Shown here one piece after another: positions 27,301 to 36,736 of a DNA stretch of 64,000 nt; positions within the stretch are counted from its first letter, which is position 1, and every line of letters begins with the position of its first letter. This DNA comes from Gracilimonas amylolytica. GTDB lineage: Bacteria; Bacteroidota; Rhodothermia; Balneolales; Balneolaceae. Below the pieces are notes generated by a model. It was not told the origin of the DNA. It worked only from the letters and a program-made list of their open reading frames with translations, and did not search any database. The stretch covers positions 124,001 through 188,000 of the forward strand of contig NZ_PQBS01000040.1 in NCBI RefSeq assembly GCF_002911695.1, read 5' to 3'. The position numbers and the translations under genes are program-made.

Positions 27301-28481
27301 GCCAAAAAAGCCTGCATATTGTTTCCCATTCTTTTCCAACCATTGAAGCACCTTATGATGCCACATTCATCAGTGATCATGCCAGTACACTTTCAGACCA
27401 CTTCGATGTTAGGGTATGCATTCCTACGCCAATATCATTCCCCTTTACGTACAGATTCATAAAAAATCATTCGCCTCTAATTCTACCTGATAATGTACAG
27501 GGCGATCGATGCTTATATTTGTCATTACCTAAAAAAAGATTTCCTGCTTTTATCAGCCGGTCATTATCAAAGAACGTTGTCAAATCCCTCAGCGGTCAAC
27601 CCATAGACTTGATCCATGTTCATTTTTTATACCCATCCGGCATGATCATCTCTGAGCTGAAAAAAGAGTTCAGATGCCCAGTGATTCTTACAGTTCATGG
27701 GGTTGATTTCTACCATACCTATAATAAGCCCGTCTTGAAGAACATACTGAAATCAAACCTTGAACAGGCTGATGCCATTGTATCTGTGGGACCCGGATTA
27801 AAGCAAGATATCGTCAACGAGTACCCAGACCTGAAAGATAAAGTTCATTGTATTCATAACTTTGTAGATACCCGGATATTCAAACCGGTAAAACAGGAAA
27901 TAAGAGAACGTCTCAGAGTAGAACTGAGCAATAACCCTTCATCTTTTCAACTGCTGTGTGTGGCAAATTTCAGGCATAAAAAAGGGATTGATACCTTGAT
28001 GGAGGCCTTAACTCTAATGAAAAAGCCAGATCTCCCCACTCTCCACTTGATCGGACGAGTAGATGAAGAGCCTGACTTTCAAGCCCGGGTCCGGAAAAAA
28101 ATTGAGACGTCAGGATTAAAAAATGTAGTTATCCATGGCCCAAAACCCCGGGAAGAAATAAAAAAATGGATGCAGGCGATGGATGGTTTCATACTCCCCA
28201 GCCGAAATGAACCCTTTGGTATTGCACTGATCGAAGCCATGGCTTGTGGACTACCGGTCATTTCTACCAAGAGTGGCGGCCCCGAGCAGATCCTGAAAGA
28301 GAACCGAGGAATCCTCATACAACCTGACAAACCAAAACAGCTGGCAAAAGCAATTGCACAGATACAGGAGATCAATTCCTTTGATGCTGAAGGCCAACAC
28401 GCCTACATCGAGGAAAATTTTGGTAAGAAGCGTTATACCACAGAATACACCGGTCTTTATGAGCGACTTCTCTCAAAGTAG
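27297..28481 (+). CDS. GT4-family glycosyltransferase
   Basis: 394 residues, GT-B fold. An N-terminal acceptor domain has VILTVHGVDFYHTY and DAIVSVGPGLKQDI; the C-terminal nucleotide-sugar domain has LLCVANFRHKKGIDTLMEAL, the EX7E-type motif in PSRNEPFGIALIEAMACGLPVIST and NRGILIQPDKP. It likely adds a sugar to the lipid-linked repeat unit. Last + strand gene of the cluster; it converges with a GT2 gene 7 bp away. Confidence 0.9.
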   Translation: MSQKSLHIVSHSFPTIEAPYDATFISDHASTLSDHFDVRVCIPTPISFPFTYRFIKNHSPLILPDNVQGDRCLYLSLPKKRFPAFISRSLSKNVVKSLSGQPIDLIHVHFLYPSGMIISELKKEFRCPVILTVHGVDFYHTYNKPVLKNILKSNLEQADAIVSVGPGLKQDIVNEYPDLKDKVHCIHNFVDTRIFKPVKQEIRERLRVELSNNPSSFQLLCVANFRHKKGIDTLMEALTLMKKPDLPTLHLIGRVDEEPDFQARVRKKIETSGLKNVVIHGPKPREEIKKWMQAMDGFILPSRNEPFGIALIEAMACGLPVISTKSGGPEQILKENRGILIQPDKPKQLAKAIAQIQEINSFDAEGQHAYIEENFGKKRYTTEYTGLYERLLSK

Positions 28482-28487
28482 TCTGTT

Positions 28488-29297
28488 CTATTCTCTTAGC
28501 AACTTCCGATATACGTTTTCCCCAAAGATCTTACCTACATAAAATCTAAGTATCAGTATTTGAAGCTTGACCTTCTTTTTCAGCCAAAAACCCCATCCAA
28601 ATTCCCTAAATCGATGATCATGTTTGGAATATAAATGCCTGGCACCCTGTATCTTTTTATCGAAATTTGTACTGATCTGATCGACCGACCTGAACTCCCT
28701 GGTTAGGACCTCATCCACAAAATCGATGGTATGATCTTTGCACAAACGGATCAACAGGTCATACTCCTGACTTGACTGCAATTGCTCATCGAAGCCTCCG
28801 ACACCCTTTACGGCAGCGGTTTTCATGAGTAGCGTTTCTGTACCTGACACGATATACCTATCCAATAAGGCCCTGTAGAGGTTCCCTTTCACACGGTTAT
28901 ATTTAATGGTTGGACGGCCAGAGCGTTCATCTTTTGAATGACAGGTTACGATGCCTAAAGAAGGATCACTGGCTGCCAAAAATACTTTAACCTGCTTTTC
29001 GATCTTTTCCGGAAACAGAATATCGTCATCATCCAAAAAGTTTATGAAGACACCTTTTGCCTTACTTAAACCCAGGTTTCTTGAATAACTGGCTCCCAGA
29101 TTTTTAGGATTCCTGAAAAAGTGCAGGTTCTTATAGCCATTTAAAACATCCGAAGGATCCTTTTGCGAGCCATCATCTACCACAATGATCTCAATATTGG
29201 GATAGGTCTGATTTTGCACAGAATCAACCGCTCTTGTAAGCAGATCCACTCTGTTATAGGTAGGAATAACGACAGAAACTAAAGGTTTTGGATCCAT
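28488..29297 (-). CDS. GT2-family glycosyltransferase
   Basis: 269 residues, GT-A fold. The N-terminus is SVVIPTYNRVDLLTRAVDSV, with IEIIVVDDGS and the metal-binding FINFLDDDDILFPEK, and a plausible C-terminal amphipathic region. Polymer and acceptor are unknown. It follows the other GT2 gene by 12 bp on the minus strand, pointing towards the GT4 gene. Confidence 0.9.
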   Translation of the reverse strand: MDPKPLVSVVIPTYNRVDLLTRAVDSVQNQTYPNIEIIVVDDGSQKDPSDVLNGYKNLHFFRNPKNLGASYSRNLGLSKAKGVFINFLDDDDILFPEKIEKQVKVFLAASDPSLGIVTCHSKDERSGRPTIKYNRVKGNLYRALLDRYIVSGTETLLMKTAAVKGVGGFDEQLQSSQEYDLLIRLCKDHTIDFVDEVLTREFRSVDQISTNFDKKIQGARHLYSKHDHRFREFGWGFWLKKKVKLQILILRFYVGKIFGENVYRKLLRE

Positions 29298-29309
29298 GTC
29301 AATTTGGTT

Positions 29310-30359
29310 TTACCAACCTGTTTTACCCGCTAACAGCCTTTTAATCATCTGAAAACTAAACCCGCTAAAGTGAGCTATCTGCATGACCACCAAACTAACA
29401 ACCACATGGATCCATCTTGAAAATAAACCCGGGGCTTTATCATCAGATCGCCATATCTCTTGTTTAAATTTTTGATTGGTATTGATCACCACCCGGAATG
29501 ACTCTCCAATAAAGAAAAGACCCAGTAAGAGCGCAAAGGTTGGAAAGTATAAGGTTGATCCTGTGAGCAGATCCAGGACCCCATAGATCATCAAAAAGCA
29601 TATGAAGAGAAACGGCAGAAGACCCCGGACCGGTGAGCTTTTGGGATGCAGTGATTTGGTGAGAAACCTCCCGCGGCCATATCTGAAATATTGCCTGAAT
29701 AAACCTGAATAGGAATTTCGGGGGTAGTACCAGCTTTTTATCTCAGGGCTTACATAGATACTCTTACCAAAATATTCATATAGGCGAAGATTTAGCTCCG
29801 AATCCTGATTGGTTATGTTTTCGGTGTTAAACCCTTCAACTTCTTTCAGGTCCCTGGTCCAGAAACAGCCGAGAAAAACCGTATCGGCGTAACCCTCATA
29901 ATTTTCGTCCATATATTTGGCGCCACCACTACCCAACAGGCTTTTAACGGCTATGGATATACCGGCCTGAACGGGAGTTTCCGCTACATATCTTTGAGAG
30001 CCCCCCACATTTTTGCTTTGGGTCCTGAGGAGTGTGCTCACACTTTTTTCAACATAATCATCACGATAGAGGCAGTGGCCATCCGCTCTTAAAAACACCT
30101 CACCTTCCGCCGCTTCGATCATTTTATTAAGCCCATGCGACTGATACCTATCCGGATTATCGATCAGTTTTACACGGTCATCCTCTTCAGATAATTGCCT
30201 GACAAGCTCACGTGTGTTATCCGTACTTCCGCCATCAGCGATCAGGACCTCGATCAGATCCGGATAATCCGAAGCAAGAAATCCCCTTACAACCCTTTGA
30301 ATATGTTGTTCCTCATTCAGAACAGGAATTCCGATCGTAACTGTTGGCTTATTCTCGAT
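29310..30359 (-). CDS. Membrane GT2-family glycosyltransferase with apparent ATC start
   Basis: The frame encodes an N-terminus ENKPTVTIGIPVLNEEQHIQ, then EVLIADGGSTDNT, FLRADGHCLY and, after about residue 250, two or three transmembrane segments. Taking ATC at 30357-30359 as start gives 349 residues. An in-frame TAA lies at 30378-30380, and there is no ATG, GTG or TTG until well into the domain (first ATG at 30122, which would delete the nucleotide-binding fold). A consensus AGGAAGG site sits 9 bases before this ATC. Either ATC is used, or a G has been lost to mutation or sequencing error. Confidence 0.82.
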   Translation of the reverse strand: MENKPTVTIGIPVLNEEQHIQRVVRGFLASDYPDLIEVLIADGGSTDNTRELVRQLSEEDDRVKLIDNPDRYQSHGLNKMIEAAEGEVFLRADGHCLYRDDYVEKSVSTLLRTQSKNVGGSQRYVAETPVQAGISIAVKSLLGSGGAKYMDENYEGYADTVFLGCFWTRDLKEVEGFNTENITNQDSELNLRLYEYFGKSIYVSPEIKSWYYPRNSYSGLFRQYFRYGRGRFLTKSLHPKSSPVRGLLPFLFICFLMIYGVLDLLTGSTLYFPTFALLLGLFFIGESFRVVINTNQKFKQEIWRSDDKAPGLFSRWIHVVVSLVVMQIAHFSGFSFQMIKRLLAGKTGW

Positions 30360-30368
30360 ACTTGATGA

Positions 30369-30375
30369 CCTTCCT
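30369..30375 (-). promoter_or_regulatory. Strong Shine-Dalgarno that identifies the ATC start
   Basis: On the minus strand AGGAAGG is separated by nine bases (TCATCAAGT) from ATC at 30359. The site would be ideally placed for a start codon here and supports this as the translation start of the glycosyltransferase. Confidence 0.7.
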
Positions 30376-30452
30376 GATTAATACTTTCGTTAAAATAGAA
30401 CCCACTTATAATATCAAAATCCCAATAACTTTTGAATTTTCTGTCAAGGATC

Positions 30453-31403
30453 TTAAACCCTGGTTCCGCCACTAAGCAGATACAGGATAGCCATTCTTAC
30501 AGCCACTCCATTGGTGACCTGATCCAGGATAACAGCACGGTCGCTGTCAGCTACCTCACTTTCCATTTCCACTCCCCTGTTAATAGGTCCCGGATGCATG
30601 ATCTTAAAATCAGGGTATTTTTCAAGGTGATGATATTTGATCCCGAATCGTTCATGATACTCACGTAGAGATGGAAACAACTCCGTAGCTCCTTCCTGTC
30701 TTTCGAGCTGAATCCTAAGTGCCATAGCTATATCACACCATGCCAGGGTCTCATTCAGATCGTATGACACTTCCACTCCCATGTCTTCCACATAAACCGG
30801 CATCAGGGTTTTAGGGCCACATAGAACCACCTCTGCCCCCAACTTCTTCAATCCGATGATATTTGAACGCACTACCCGGCTATGAGAGATATCCCCAATG
30901 ATCGCAACTTTTTTTCCTGTCAGATCGGGGTGTAAGGTTTGCATGGTGAACATATCCAGCAAGGCCTGAGTGGGATGCTCATGAGCCCCATCGCCTGCAT
31001 TCAGGATGGCGGCATCCACACATTGTGTTAGAAAATGTGGTACTCCGGGACTTTCATGCCGAACCACAACCATATCGATTTTCATGGAGCTGATATTTCG
31101 GATCGTATCCTTCAGCGATTCCCCTTTTTTGGTACTCGAAGAACCGGTGGAAAAATTTACCACATCGGCTCCCATGCGCTTCTGAGCCAGTTCAAATGAA
31201 AGTCGCGTTCGCGTACTGTTTTCATAGAACAGGTTTACAATGGTCTTATCACGAAGTGTAGGCACTTTTGGAACCGTCCGGTCAAGGATCTCCCGGAAAT
31301 ATTTTGCCTGATCCAGCACGAACAGGATATCTTCTTTCGAATAGTCTGTGAGTCCTAACAGATGCTTTTGGTTGAACTGATATCCTTCGGGAACTTTACT
31401 CAT
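30453..31403 (-). CDS. pyrB: Aspartate carbamoyltransferase catalytic subunit
   Basis: 316 residues. The carbamoyl-phosphate motif ENSTRTRLSFE is near residue 60; GDGAHEHPTQALLD and the 80s-loop SSTKKGESLKDT are present, as is HPGPINRGVEM near the end. The enzyme joins carbamoyl phosphate and aspartate, the committed step of pyrimidine synthesis. No pyrI regulatory subunit is seen. It overlaps pyrR by 8 bp, so the pair is translationally coupled. Confidence 0.97.
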   Translation of the reverse strand: MSKVPEGYQFNQKHLLGLTDYSKEDILFVLDQAKYFREILDRTVPKVPTLRDKTIVNLFYENSTRTRLSFELAQKRMGADVVNFSTGSSSTKKGESLKDTIRNISSMKIDMVVVRHESPGVPHFLTQCVDAAILNAGDGAHEHPTQALLDMFTMQTLHPDLTGKKVAIIGDISHSRVVRSNIIGLKKLGAEVVLCGPKTLMPVYVEDMGVEVSYDLNETLAWCDIAMALRIQLERQEGATELFPSLREYHERFGIKYHHLEKYPDFKIMHPGPINRGVEMESEVADSDRAVILDQVTNGVAVRMAILYLLSGGTRV

Positions 31404-31947
31404 CGCTATCCTCCTCCACTTCTACCAGATACACAGCATCCTCGCCGTCAATTTCATTTACTTTCACACGCACTTCCTCATTCTCATAAGTTGGCAGATA
31501 GATCCCCATATAATCAGCTGATATCGGTAATTCACGGTGCCCCCTGTCGACCATGCAGCAAAATTTAATGCTTCTCGGACGCCCGTAGGCCATGATAGCA
31601 TCCATTGCGGAGCGAACCGTTCGGCCGGTGTAAAGCACATCATCCACTAAAACTACGTCGCGGTCAAACAGGTCGAACGGGATTTCCGTTACCTTCACTT
31701 CCGGCATCTTCAGTTTTGACCGGTAATCATCGCGGTAAAAGGTAACATCAAGCACTCCAAAATCTATAACGGTGTCAAATTGTGCTTTGATCTCTTTGAT
31801 GATGCGCTTCCCCATATAAACGCCTCGGGTTTGCATCCCAATTACAGCCAGTCGGGAAAAATCATTGTAGGGTTCCAGGAATTGATGAGCGAACCGCTGA
31901 TAAGTGCGGTTTAATTCCTCTGGAGTCATGATCCGGGCTTCTTTCAA
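31396..31947 (-). CDS. pyrR: PyrR bifunctional regulator / uracil phosphoribosyltransferase
   Basis: 183 residues. The PRPP-binding loop VVLVDDVLYTGRTVRSAMDAI is present, with the PyrR-type start MTPEELNRTYQRFAHQFLEP. PyrR binds UMP and pyr mRNA to attenuate transcription and can make UMP from uracil. I could not identify a PyrR-binding leader upstream; only pyrB follows. Confidence 0.93.
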   Translation of the reverse strand: MKEARIMTPEELNRTYQRFAHQFLEPYNDFSRLAVIGMQTRGVYMGKRIIKEIKAQFDTVIDFGVLDVTFYRDDYRSKLKMPEVKVTEIPFDLFDRDVVLVDDVLYTGRTVRSAMDAIMAYGRPRSIKFCCMVDRGHRELPISADYMGIYLPTYENEEVRVKVNEIDGEDAVYLVEVEEDSDE

Positions 31948-32158
31948 GCTAGATTACCTCTTTGTTTTGATGGGTTATAAAGTTAGTGTTTGTAGGAATT
32001 AATGCCAAAGCTAAAACAGCAGCGGTTAATTTATTCGGGCCATAGAATTACGCCGGGTTTTGTGATATGTAAAGAATCATGCACTTCCTTTCTTTTAGCC
32101 TGTAATCTCGGTATTATTGGCTCCCGAAAAATCGCTTTTAATACTTAAAATTGTATCC

Positions 32159-33364
32159 ATGAAAATTCACGAGTATCAAGCCAAAGAAATTCTTGAGAAA
32201 TACAATGTAGCCGTGCCTGCAGGTATTGCTACAACTACCGTTGAGGAGACCGTTGAAGCCGCTAAAAAACTAAAAGAAGAGGGTGCCTCTCTATTTGTAG
32301 TGAAAGCTCAGATTCATGCCGGTGGGCGTGGTAAAGGCCGCACTAAGAAAAATAACGCCAAAGGTGTTATCCTCTGCAAAACCATTGATGAAGTTAAAGA
32401 GGCCGCTGAATCTCTGCTTGGTGATGTACTCGTTACGGTTCAAACCGGAGAAGAAGGACAGTTGGTTCAGCGCTTGTACGTAACTGACGGTGTGGATATT
32501 GAATCTGAATTTTATCTTGGTATCCTGCTCGACCGTGCCGTTGGGAAAAATGTAATCATGGCATCCACAGAAGGTGGTGTTGAGATCGAAAAAGTTGCTG
32601 AAGAAACCCCTGACAAAATTGTTAAGGAATGGGTTGAGCCGGGCATGGACCTTCAGCCAAATCAGGCTCGCCGCATCGCATTTGCGTTGGGACTTGAGGG
32701 TGAAGCCTTGAAGAATGGCATCAAGATCATTCATGCGCTTTACAATGCTTATCAGGAAACCGATTCAAACATGTTTGAGATCAACCCATTGATCACAACA
32801 CCAGACAACAAGGTCTATGCCCTGGATGCAAAAGTGACCTTTGATGACAACGCCCTTTACCGTCACAAAGATCTTGCAGAGCTCAAAGATGAGTCTGAAG
32901 AAAACCCATTGGAACTTGAAGCTCAGAAATACAACCTCAACTACATCAAACTGGATGGTAATGTAGGCTGTATGGTAAATGGTGCCGGACTTGCAATGGC
33001 TACCATGGATATCATCAAGCTTTCGGGCGGTGAACCGGCTAACTTCCTGGATGTAGGGGGTGGAGCCAATGTTGAAACCGTGAAAAACGGATTCCGCATT
33101 ATTCTGGAAGACAAGAATGTAAAAGCGATCCTGATCAACATCTTTGGCGGTATCGTTCGCTGCGACCGTGTTGCTAACGGTGTGATCGAAGCGGTGAAGG
33201 ATCCTGAGATCGCAGAAAAAGTTAAAGACGTACCTATTATTGTACGTCTTCAGGGAACTAATGCTAAAGAAGCTAAAGAGATCATTGACAACAGTGACCT
33301 GAATGTGATCTCAGCTGTTCTGCTTAAGGAAGCTGCTGAAGAAGTATCTAAAGTACTTGCCTAA
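32159..33364 (+). CDS. sucC: Succinate-CoA ligase (ADP-forming) subunit beta
   Basis: 401 residues from ATG at 32159, chosen because the protein then begins MKIHEYQAKEILEKYNV, the standard start; an upstream TTG in frame would add 14 atypical residues. ATP-grasp residues are visible (VVKAQIHAGGRGKGR, GLAMATMDIIKLSGG, NIFGGIVRCD). It forms succinate and ATP from succinyl-CoA with SucD, which is not adjacent. A strong terminator follows. Confidence 0.97.
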   Translation: MKIHEYQAKEILEKYNVAVPAGIATTTVEETVEAAKKLKEEGASLFVVKAQIHAGGRGKGRTKKNNAKGVILCKTIDEVKEAAESLLGDVLVTVQTGEEGQLVQRLYVTDGVDIESEFYLGILLDRAVGKNVIMASTEGGVEIEKVAEETPDKIVKEWVEPGMDLQPNQARRIAFALGLEGEALKNGIKIIHALYNAYQETDSNMFEINPLITTPDNKVYALDAKVTFDDNALYRHKDLAELKDESEENPLELEAQKYNLNYIKLDGNVGCMVNGAGLAMATMDIIKLSGGEPANFLDVGGGANVETVKNGFRIILEDKNVKAILINIFGGIVRCDRVANGVIEAVKDPEIAEKVKDVPIIVRLQGTNAKEAKEIIDNSDLNVISAVLLKEAAEEVSKVLA

Positions 33365-33394
33365 GTAAGTAATAGCATAAAACTCTTTTATACA

Positions 33395-33428
33395 AAAAAC
33401 GCCTGTTCAAATGAGCAGGCGTTTTTTA
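33395..33428 (+). terminator. Rho-independent terminator after sucC
   Basis: AAAAACGCCTG and CAGGCGTTTTTT form a stem with a ten-base loop, flanked by A-run and T-run, so it may work in both directions, also closing bshA. Confidence 0.9.
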
Positions 33429-33462
33429 TTCATTGAATGTTTCTCGTTATCAGATCAGGTCG

Positions 33463-34605
33463 TCAAACCTTTGACCCCATCCTCTCACGTACCTTCTCGT
33501 AAAAATTCTCATACTGTTTTACGACTTCCTCCTGCTTAAATGTAGCTGCATGTTTGCGTGCATTTTGAGACATGCGCTCGTGCAACTCAGGGTCACTAAG
33601 GATCTTCACTCCGTAATTAGCCATACATTCCACATCATCCAGGTCACAAAGGTATCCTGTTTCACCATGTACATTTACTTCCGGCAAACCACCAATATTT
33701 GAACTGATGACCGGCACGCTGCAGCTCATGGCCTCAAGGGCAGCTAACCCAAAGGTCTCTGAACCCGAAGGTATCAAAAACAGATCGGCGATCGAAAGCA
33801 CCTCTTCTACCTGATCCAGTTTACCCAGAAACCGAACGTGATCACAAATCCCCAGGTCTCGGCATTGCTGTTCGGCCTTTTGCCGATCAGGTCCGTCACC
33901 CACAAGCAGCAACTTAGACTTAATACCTGATTCCAGGATCTTAGCAAACACAGATACCACTTCAGGTACGCGTTTTACTTTGCGGAAATTGGACACGTGA
34001 ACCACTACTTTTTCATCATTTGGGCAGATGGCTTTTTTGAAGTGGCTCTTATTGGATTTCTGAAACCGGTCTAGATCAATAAAATTCGGGATCACCTCAA
34101 TATCCTGCTGGATCTCAAAATTCTCGTAGGTCTCCCGCTTCAGGTATTCTGACACTGCGGTCACCCCATCACTTTTATCAATGGAAAACTCGACCACATG
34201 TTTGTAACTCGGGTCCCGCCCAACCAGGGTGATATCCGTTCCATGCAGGGTTGTGATGATCGGCACTGTTACCCCGCGTTCACACATGATCTGTTTAGCC
34301 AGGTAAGCACTGGTTGCATGGGGCAGTGCATAATGCACATGCAACAGGTCGAGGTCTTCATATTCGATCAGATTCACCATTTGTGAAGCCAGTGCCAGGG
34401 CATAAGGCGGATAATCAAAAAGGGGATAGGAGTTGATCGAGACCTCATGATAGGTGATACCGGTCTCCAGGGTATCGAGGCGGGCCGGCCGGGAGTAACT
34501 CATCATATGAATGTTATGACCATTCTTCGCCAGGTTCTTCGCCAGTTCAGTTGCAACTACCCCGCTTCCGCCAAAGGTGGGGTAACACGCTATACCTATA
34601 TTCAT
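33463..34605 (-). CDS. bshA: N-acetyl-alpha-D-glucosaminyl L-malate synthase (bacillithiol synthesis)
   Basis: 380 residues of GT4 family. The start MNIGIACYPTFGGSGVVATELAKNL and the segment LDLLHVHYALPHATSAYLAKQI are characteristic of BshA; the C-terminal domain has PSGSETFGLAALEAMSCSVPV. BshA transfers GlcNAc to L-malate, the first step to bacillithiol. The other bsh genes are not in this window. It is convergent with sucC. Confidence 0.93.
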   Translation of the reverse strand: MNIGIACYPTFGGSGVVATELAKNLAKNGHNIHMMSYSRPARLDTLETGITYHEVSINSYPLFDYPPYALALASQMVNLIEYEDLDLLHVHYALPHATSAYLAKQIMCERGVTVPIITTLHGTDITLVGRDPSYKHVVEFSIDKSDGVTAVSEYLKRETYENFEIQQDIEVIPNFIDLDRFQKSNKSHFKKAICPNDEKVVVHVSNFRKVKRVPEVVSVFAKILESGIKSKLLLVGDGPDRQKAEQQCRDLGICDHVRFLGKLDQVEEVLSIADLFLIPSGSETFGLAALEAMSCSVPVISSNIGGLPEVNVHGETGYLCDLDDVECMANYGVKILSDPELHERMSQNARKHAATFKQEEVVKQYENFYEKVRERMGSKV

Positions 34606-34815
34606 TTATTCTCTTTTGAAATTTATATTCTTCAAACTCTAAAATACTCAATGTATGGTTTCGATAATCATTGCAACACAAGGTTTAACAGATTGGTTTC
34701 ACTTTTTGTAACATCCATACGTGCCACGTAAAATTGTGCTATAAACTTTCTTATCCGCACAGTCTCTTTGTATATTACATGGCTTGTAAAATGTAACTAA
34801 TTTATCCTTCAAAAT

Positions 34816-35571
34816 ATGGCAGGACATTCGAAATGGGCGAACATTCGCCACAAAAAAGCTAAGGAAGATGCTAAACGATCCAAGATCTTCACCAAGCATA
34901 TCAAGGAAATTACCGTTGCTGCACGTGAAGGAGGAGGAGATCCTGACGGAAACCCCCGCCTCTCGCTGGCCATCGAAAATGCCAAAGCTGATAATGTCCC
35001 AAAAGATAACATAGAGCGCGCCATCAAACGGGGTACCGGTGAGGACTCTGACGGTGCAGCCTATGAAGAAGCCACCTTTGAAGGCTATGGTCCCGGAGGT
35101 ATTGCTTACTTTATTGAGGTAACCACAGATAATAATAATCGTACGGTTAGTGACATCCGCCATATTTTCACTAAACACGGAGGTAATATGGGTACCACCG
35201 GCTCCGTTGGATACATGTTTGAGCAAAAAGGCATGATTCAGGTACCCTCAGACGGACTCGATGACGAAGAATTTATGCTCGAGGCAATTGATGCCGGTGC
35301 AACAGACGTAGATACTGAAGATGAGATGTTCGTGGTTTATACAAGCCGGGAAGAATTATTTGATGTAAGGAACCGACTTGAAGAAGCCGGTTTTAAGATC
35401 GAGTCTGCAACCCTGATCCGGGAAGCCGTTACTCAAACAAAAGTGGATGAAAGCACAGCTGAATCCAACCTTAAGATGATGGAAAAATTTGAAGAAAATG
35501 ATGACGTGAATAACGTATTCACAAACATGCTGATGGATGATGAAACCATAGCCATCGCTGAAAATCTCTGA
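34816..35571 (+). CDS. YebC/PmpR-family protein
   Basis: 251 residues. It begins MAGHSKWANIRHKKAKEDAK and contains RIERAI-type VPKDNIERAIKRGTGE and YEGYGPGG-like TFEGYGPGGIAYFIEV, all diagnostic. YebC proteins have been described as transcription regulators and, more recently, as ribosome-associated factors for polyproline translation. The Bat-like operon starts 4 bp after its stop. Confidence 0.95.
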   Translation: MAGHSKWANIRHKKAKEDAKRSKIFTKHIKEITVAAREGGGDPDGNPRLSLAIENAKADNVPKDNIERAIKRGTGEDSDGAAYEEATFEGYGPGGIAYFIEVTTDNNNRTVSDIRHIFTKHGGNMGTTGSVGYMFEQKGMIQVPSDGLDDEEFMLEAIDAGATDVDTEDEMFVVYTSREELFDVRNRLEEAGFKIESATLIREAVTQTKVDESTAESNLKMMEKFEENDDVNNVFTNMLMDDETIAIAENL

Positions 35572-35575
35572 TAAA

Positions 35576-36220
35576 TTGAAACCATACTTCATTTACATAG
35601 CACTGTTTCTGATCTTCTCAGCTTTCACCAGCGATGAAGCCCGGCAGGCAAATTCTGCCTTCGAGGAAGGCAATTATGAGCAGGCTGAAGAACTTTATAA
35701 AGCTGCCATCGAGGCTTCCCCTGATAATTTCAAACTGTATTTCAACCTTGGGAATACTCAGGCAAAACAGGGAAAGGTTGAAGAAGCCATTGACTCATTC
35801 ATGGAGTTCCGCTCCCTGGCTGAAAGTCCTGAGGATAAATCGATGGCAGAGTATAACATTGGAACCTTGCTGGCTGAGGATCAAAAATGGAAACCGGCAG
35901 CCACCCATTTTAAAAATGCCCTGAAACTGGACCCTTCTGACCTTGACGCCAAACACAATTACGAAAGGGCATTGGAAGAGATCAAGAATGAGGAAGAAGA
36001 TGAAGGCAATGAAGAGCAGAATCAGGAAAATCAACCGCCGCCGGAACCAAGTGAGTATGCCCAAGCTATGAAGAAACAGGCTGAAAAACTGGTAGCTGAA
36101 CAACGGTATCAGGATGCCTACAATCTTATGCAACGAGCTCTCGAAGCCGATGATACGGTTCGGGCTTTTAATGACTTCATAGAACGCATCAGAAATGTAT
36201 CAGAAATTAACTCGAACTGA
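35576..36220 (+). CDS. BatC-like TPR protein
   Basis: 214 residues from a TTG start at 35576 (5 bp after the yebC stop). A signal peptide (MKPYFIYIALFLIFSAFTSD) is followed by three to four TPR motifs (ANSAFEEGNYEQAEELYKAAI, FKNALKLDPSDLDAKHNYERAL) and an acidic EENEGNEEQ-rich linker. It matches the TPR proteins found in Bacteroides aerotolerance (Bat) operons. The missing BatA/BatB VWA proteins lie elsewhere. Confidence 0.8.
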   Translation: MKPYFIYIALFLIFSAFTSDEARQANSAFEEGNYEQAEELYKAAIEASPDNFKLYFNLGNTQAKQGKVEEAIDSFMEFRSLAESPEDKSMAEYNIGTLLAEDQKWKPAATHFKNALKLDPSDLDAKHNYERALEEIKNEEEDEGNEEQNQENQPPPEPSEYAQAMKKQAEKLVAEQRYQDAYNLMQRALEADDTVRAFNDFIERIRNVSEINSN

Positions 36221-36223
36221 CCT

Positions 36224-36736
36224 ATGAAAAGACTTTCACTGATATTATTACTGTCCTTTTTATCCTTACCGGTCCTGGCTCAATCCGCTGATCAGTACTT
36301 CCATAACGGGGCCCAGTATTTCATCAATGCAGATCTGCAAACTTCTTTGAATTATGTTGAGGAAGGCTTGATGAACTATCCCAACGACCGAAAACTGAAT
36401 GCTCTGTATGAAAAGCTGAAAGAAGAACAGGAAAAACAGCAGCAGCAACAGCAACAAGAACAGCAGCAGCAAAACCAACAGGATCAAGAGCAGGAACAGG
36501 AGCAACAACAAGATCAGCAAAATCAGGAGCAGCAAGAGAATCAGGAAAGTGAAGGTGAGCAACAAAATGAGCAGCAGCCTCAGGAGATGAATCCTGAAGA
36601 ACTCGAATCTCAGCAAATCAGCAAAGAAGAGGCTGAAAAGATCTTAAGAGCTCTTGCCCAGAAGGAAAAAGAACTGCTCAAGGAATTCAAAAAGAAAAAA
36701 TCTACAGGATCAGCCAAGCATGAAAAGGATTGGTAG
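36224..36736 (+). CDS. Gln-rich secreted protein of the Bat cluster (BatC-like tail)
   Basis: 170 residues. A signal peptide (cleavage LAQ region) and one TPR-like unit (about 25-65) lead into a long low-complexity Gln/Glu stretch (about 70-120), then a charged helical end (EEAEKILRALAQKEKELLKEF). The end of the TPR+Gln region resembles the C-terminal part of larger BatC proteins. Thus BatC functions appear split over two genes here. Start is 3 bp after the previous stop; it overlaps batD by 17 bp. Confidence 0.75.
   Translation: MKRLSLILLLSFLSLPVLAQSADQYFHNGAQYFINADLQTSLNYVEEGLMNYPNDRKLNALYEKLKEEQEKQQQQQQQEQQQQNQQDQEQEQEQQQDQQNQEQQENQESEGEQQNEQQPQEMNPEELESQQISKEEAEKILRALAQKEKELLKEFKKKKSTGSAKHEKDW

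Noticed and set aside
36440..36560. CAG/CAA-rich tract as a sequencing artefact
   Set aside because: The frame is intact on both sides, with varied Gln/Glu codons, consistent with a real low-complexity domain.
36266..36616. Minus-strand poly-Leu frame
   Set aside because: Complement of the Gln-rich stretch of the Bat-cluster gene (CAG runs read as CTG).
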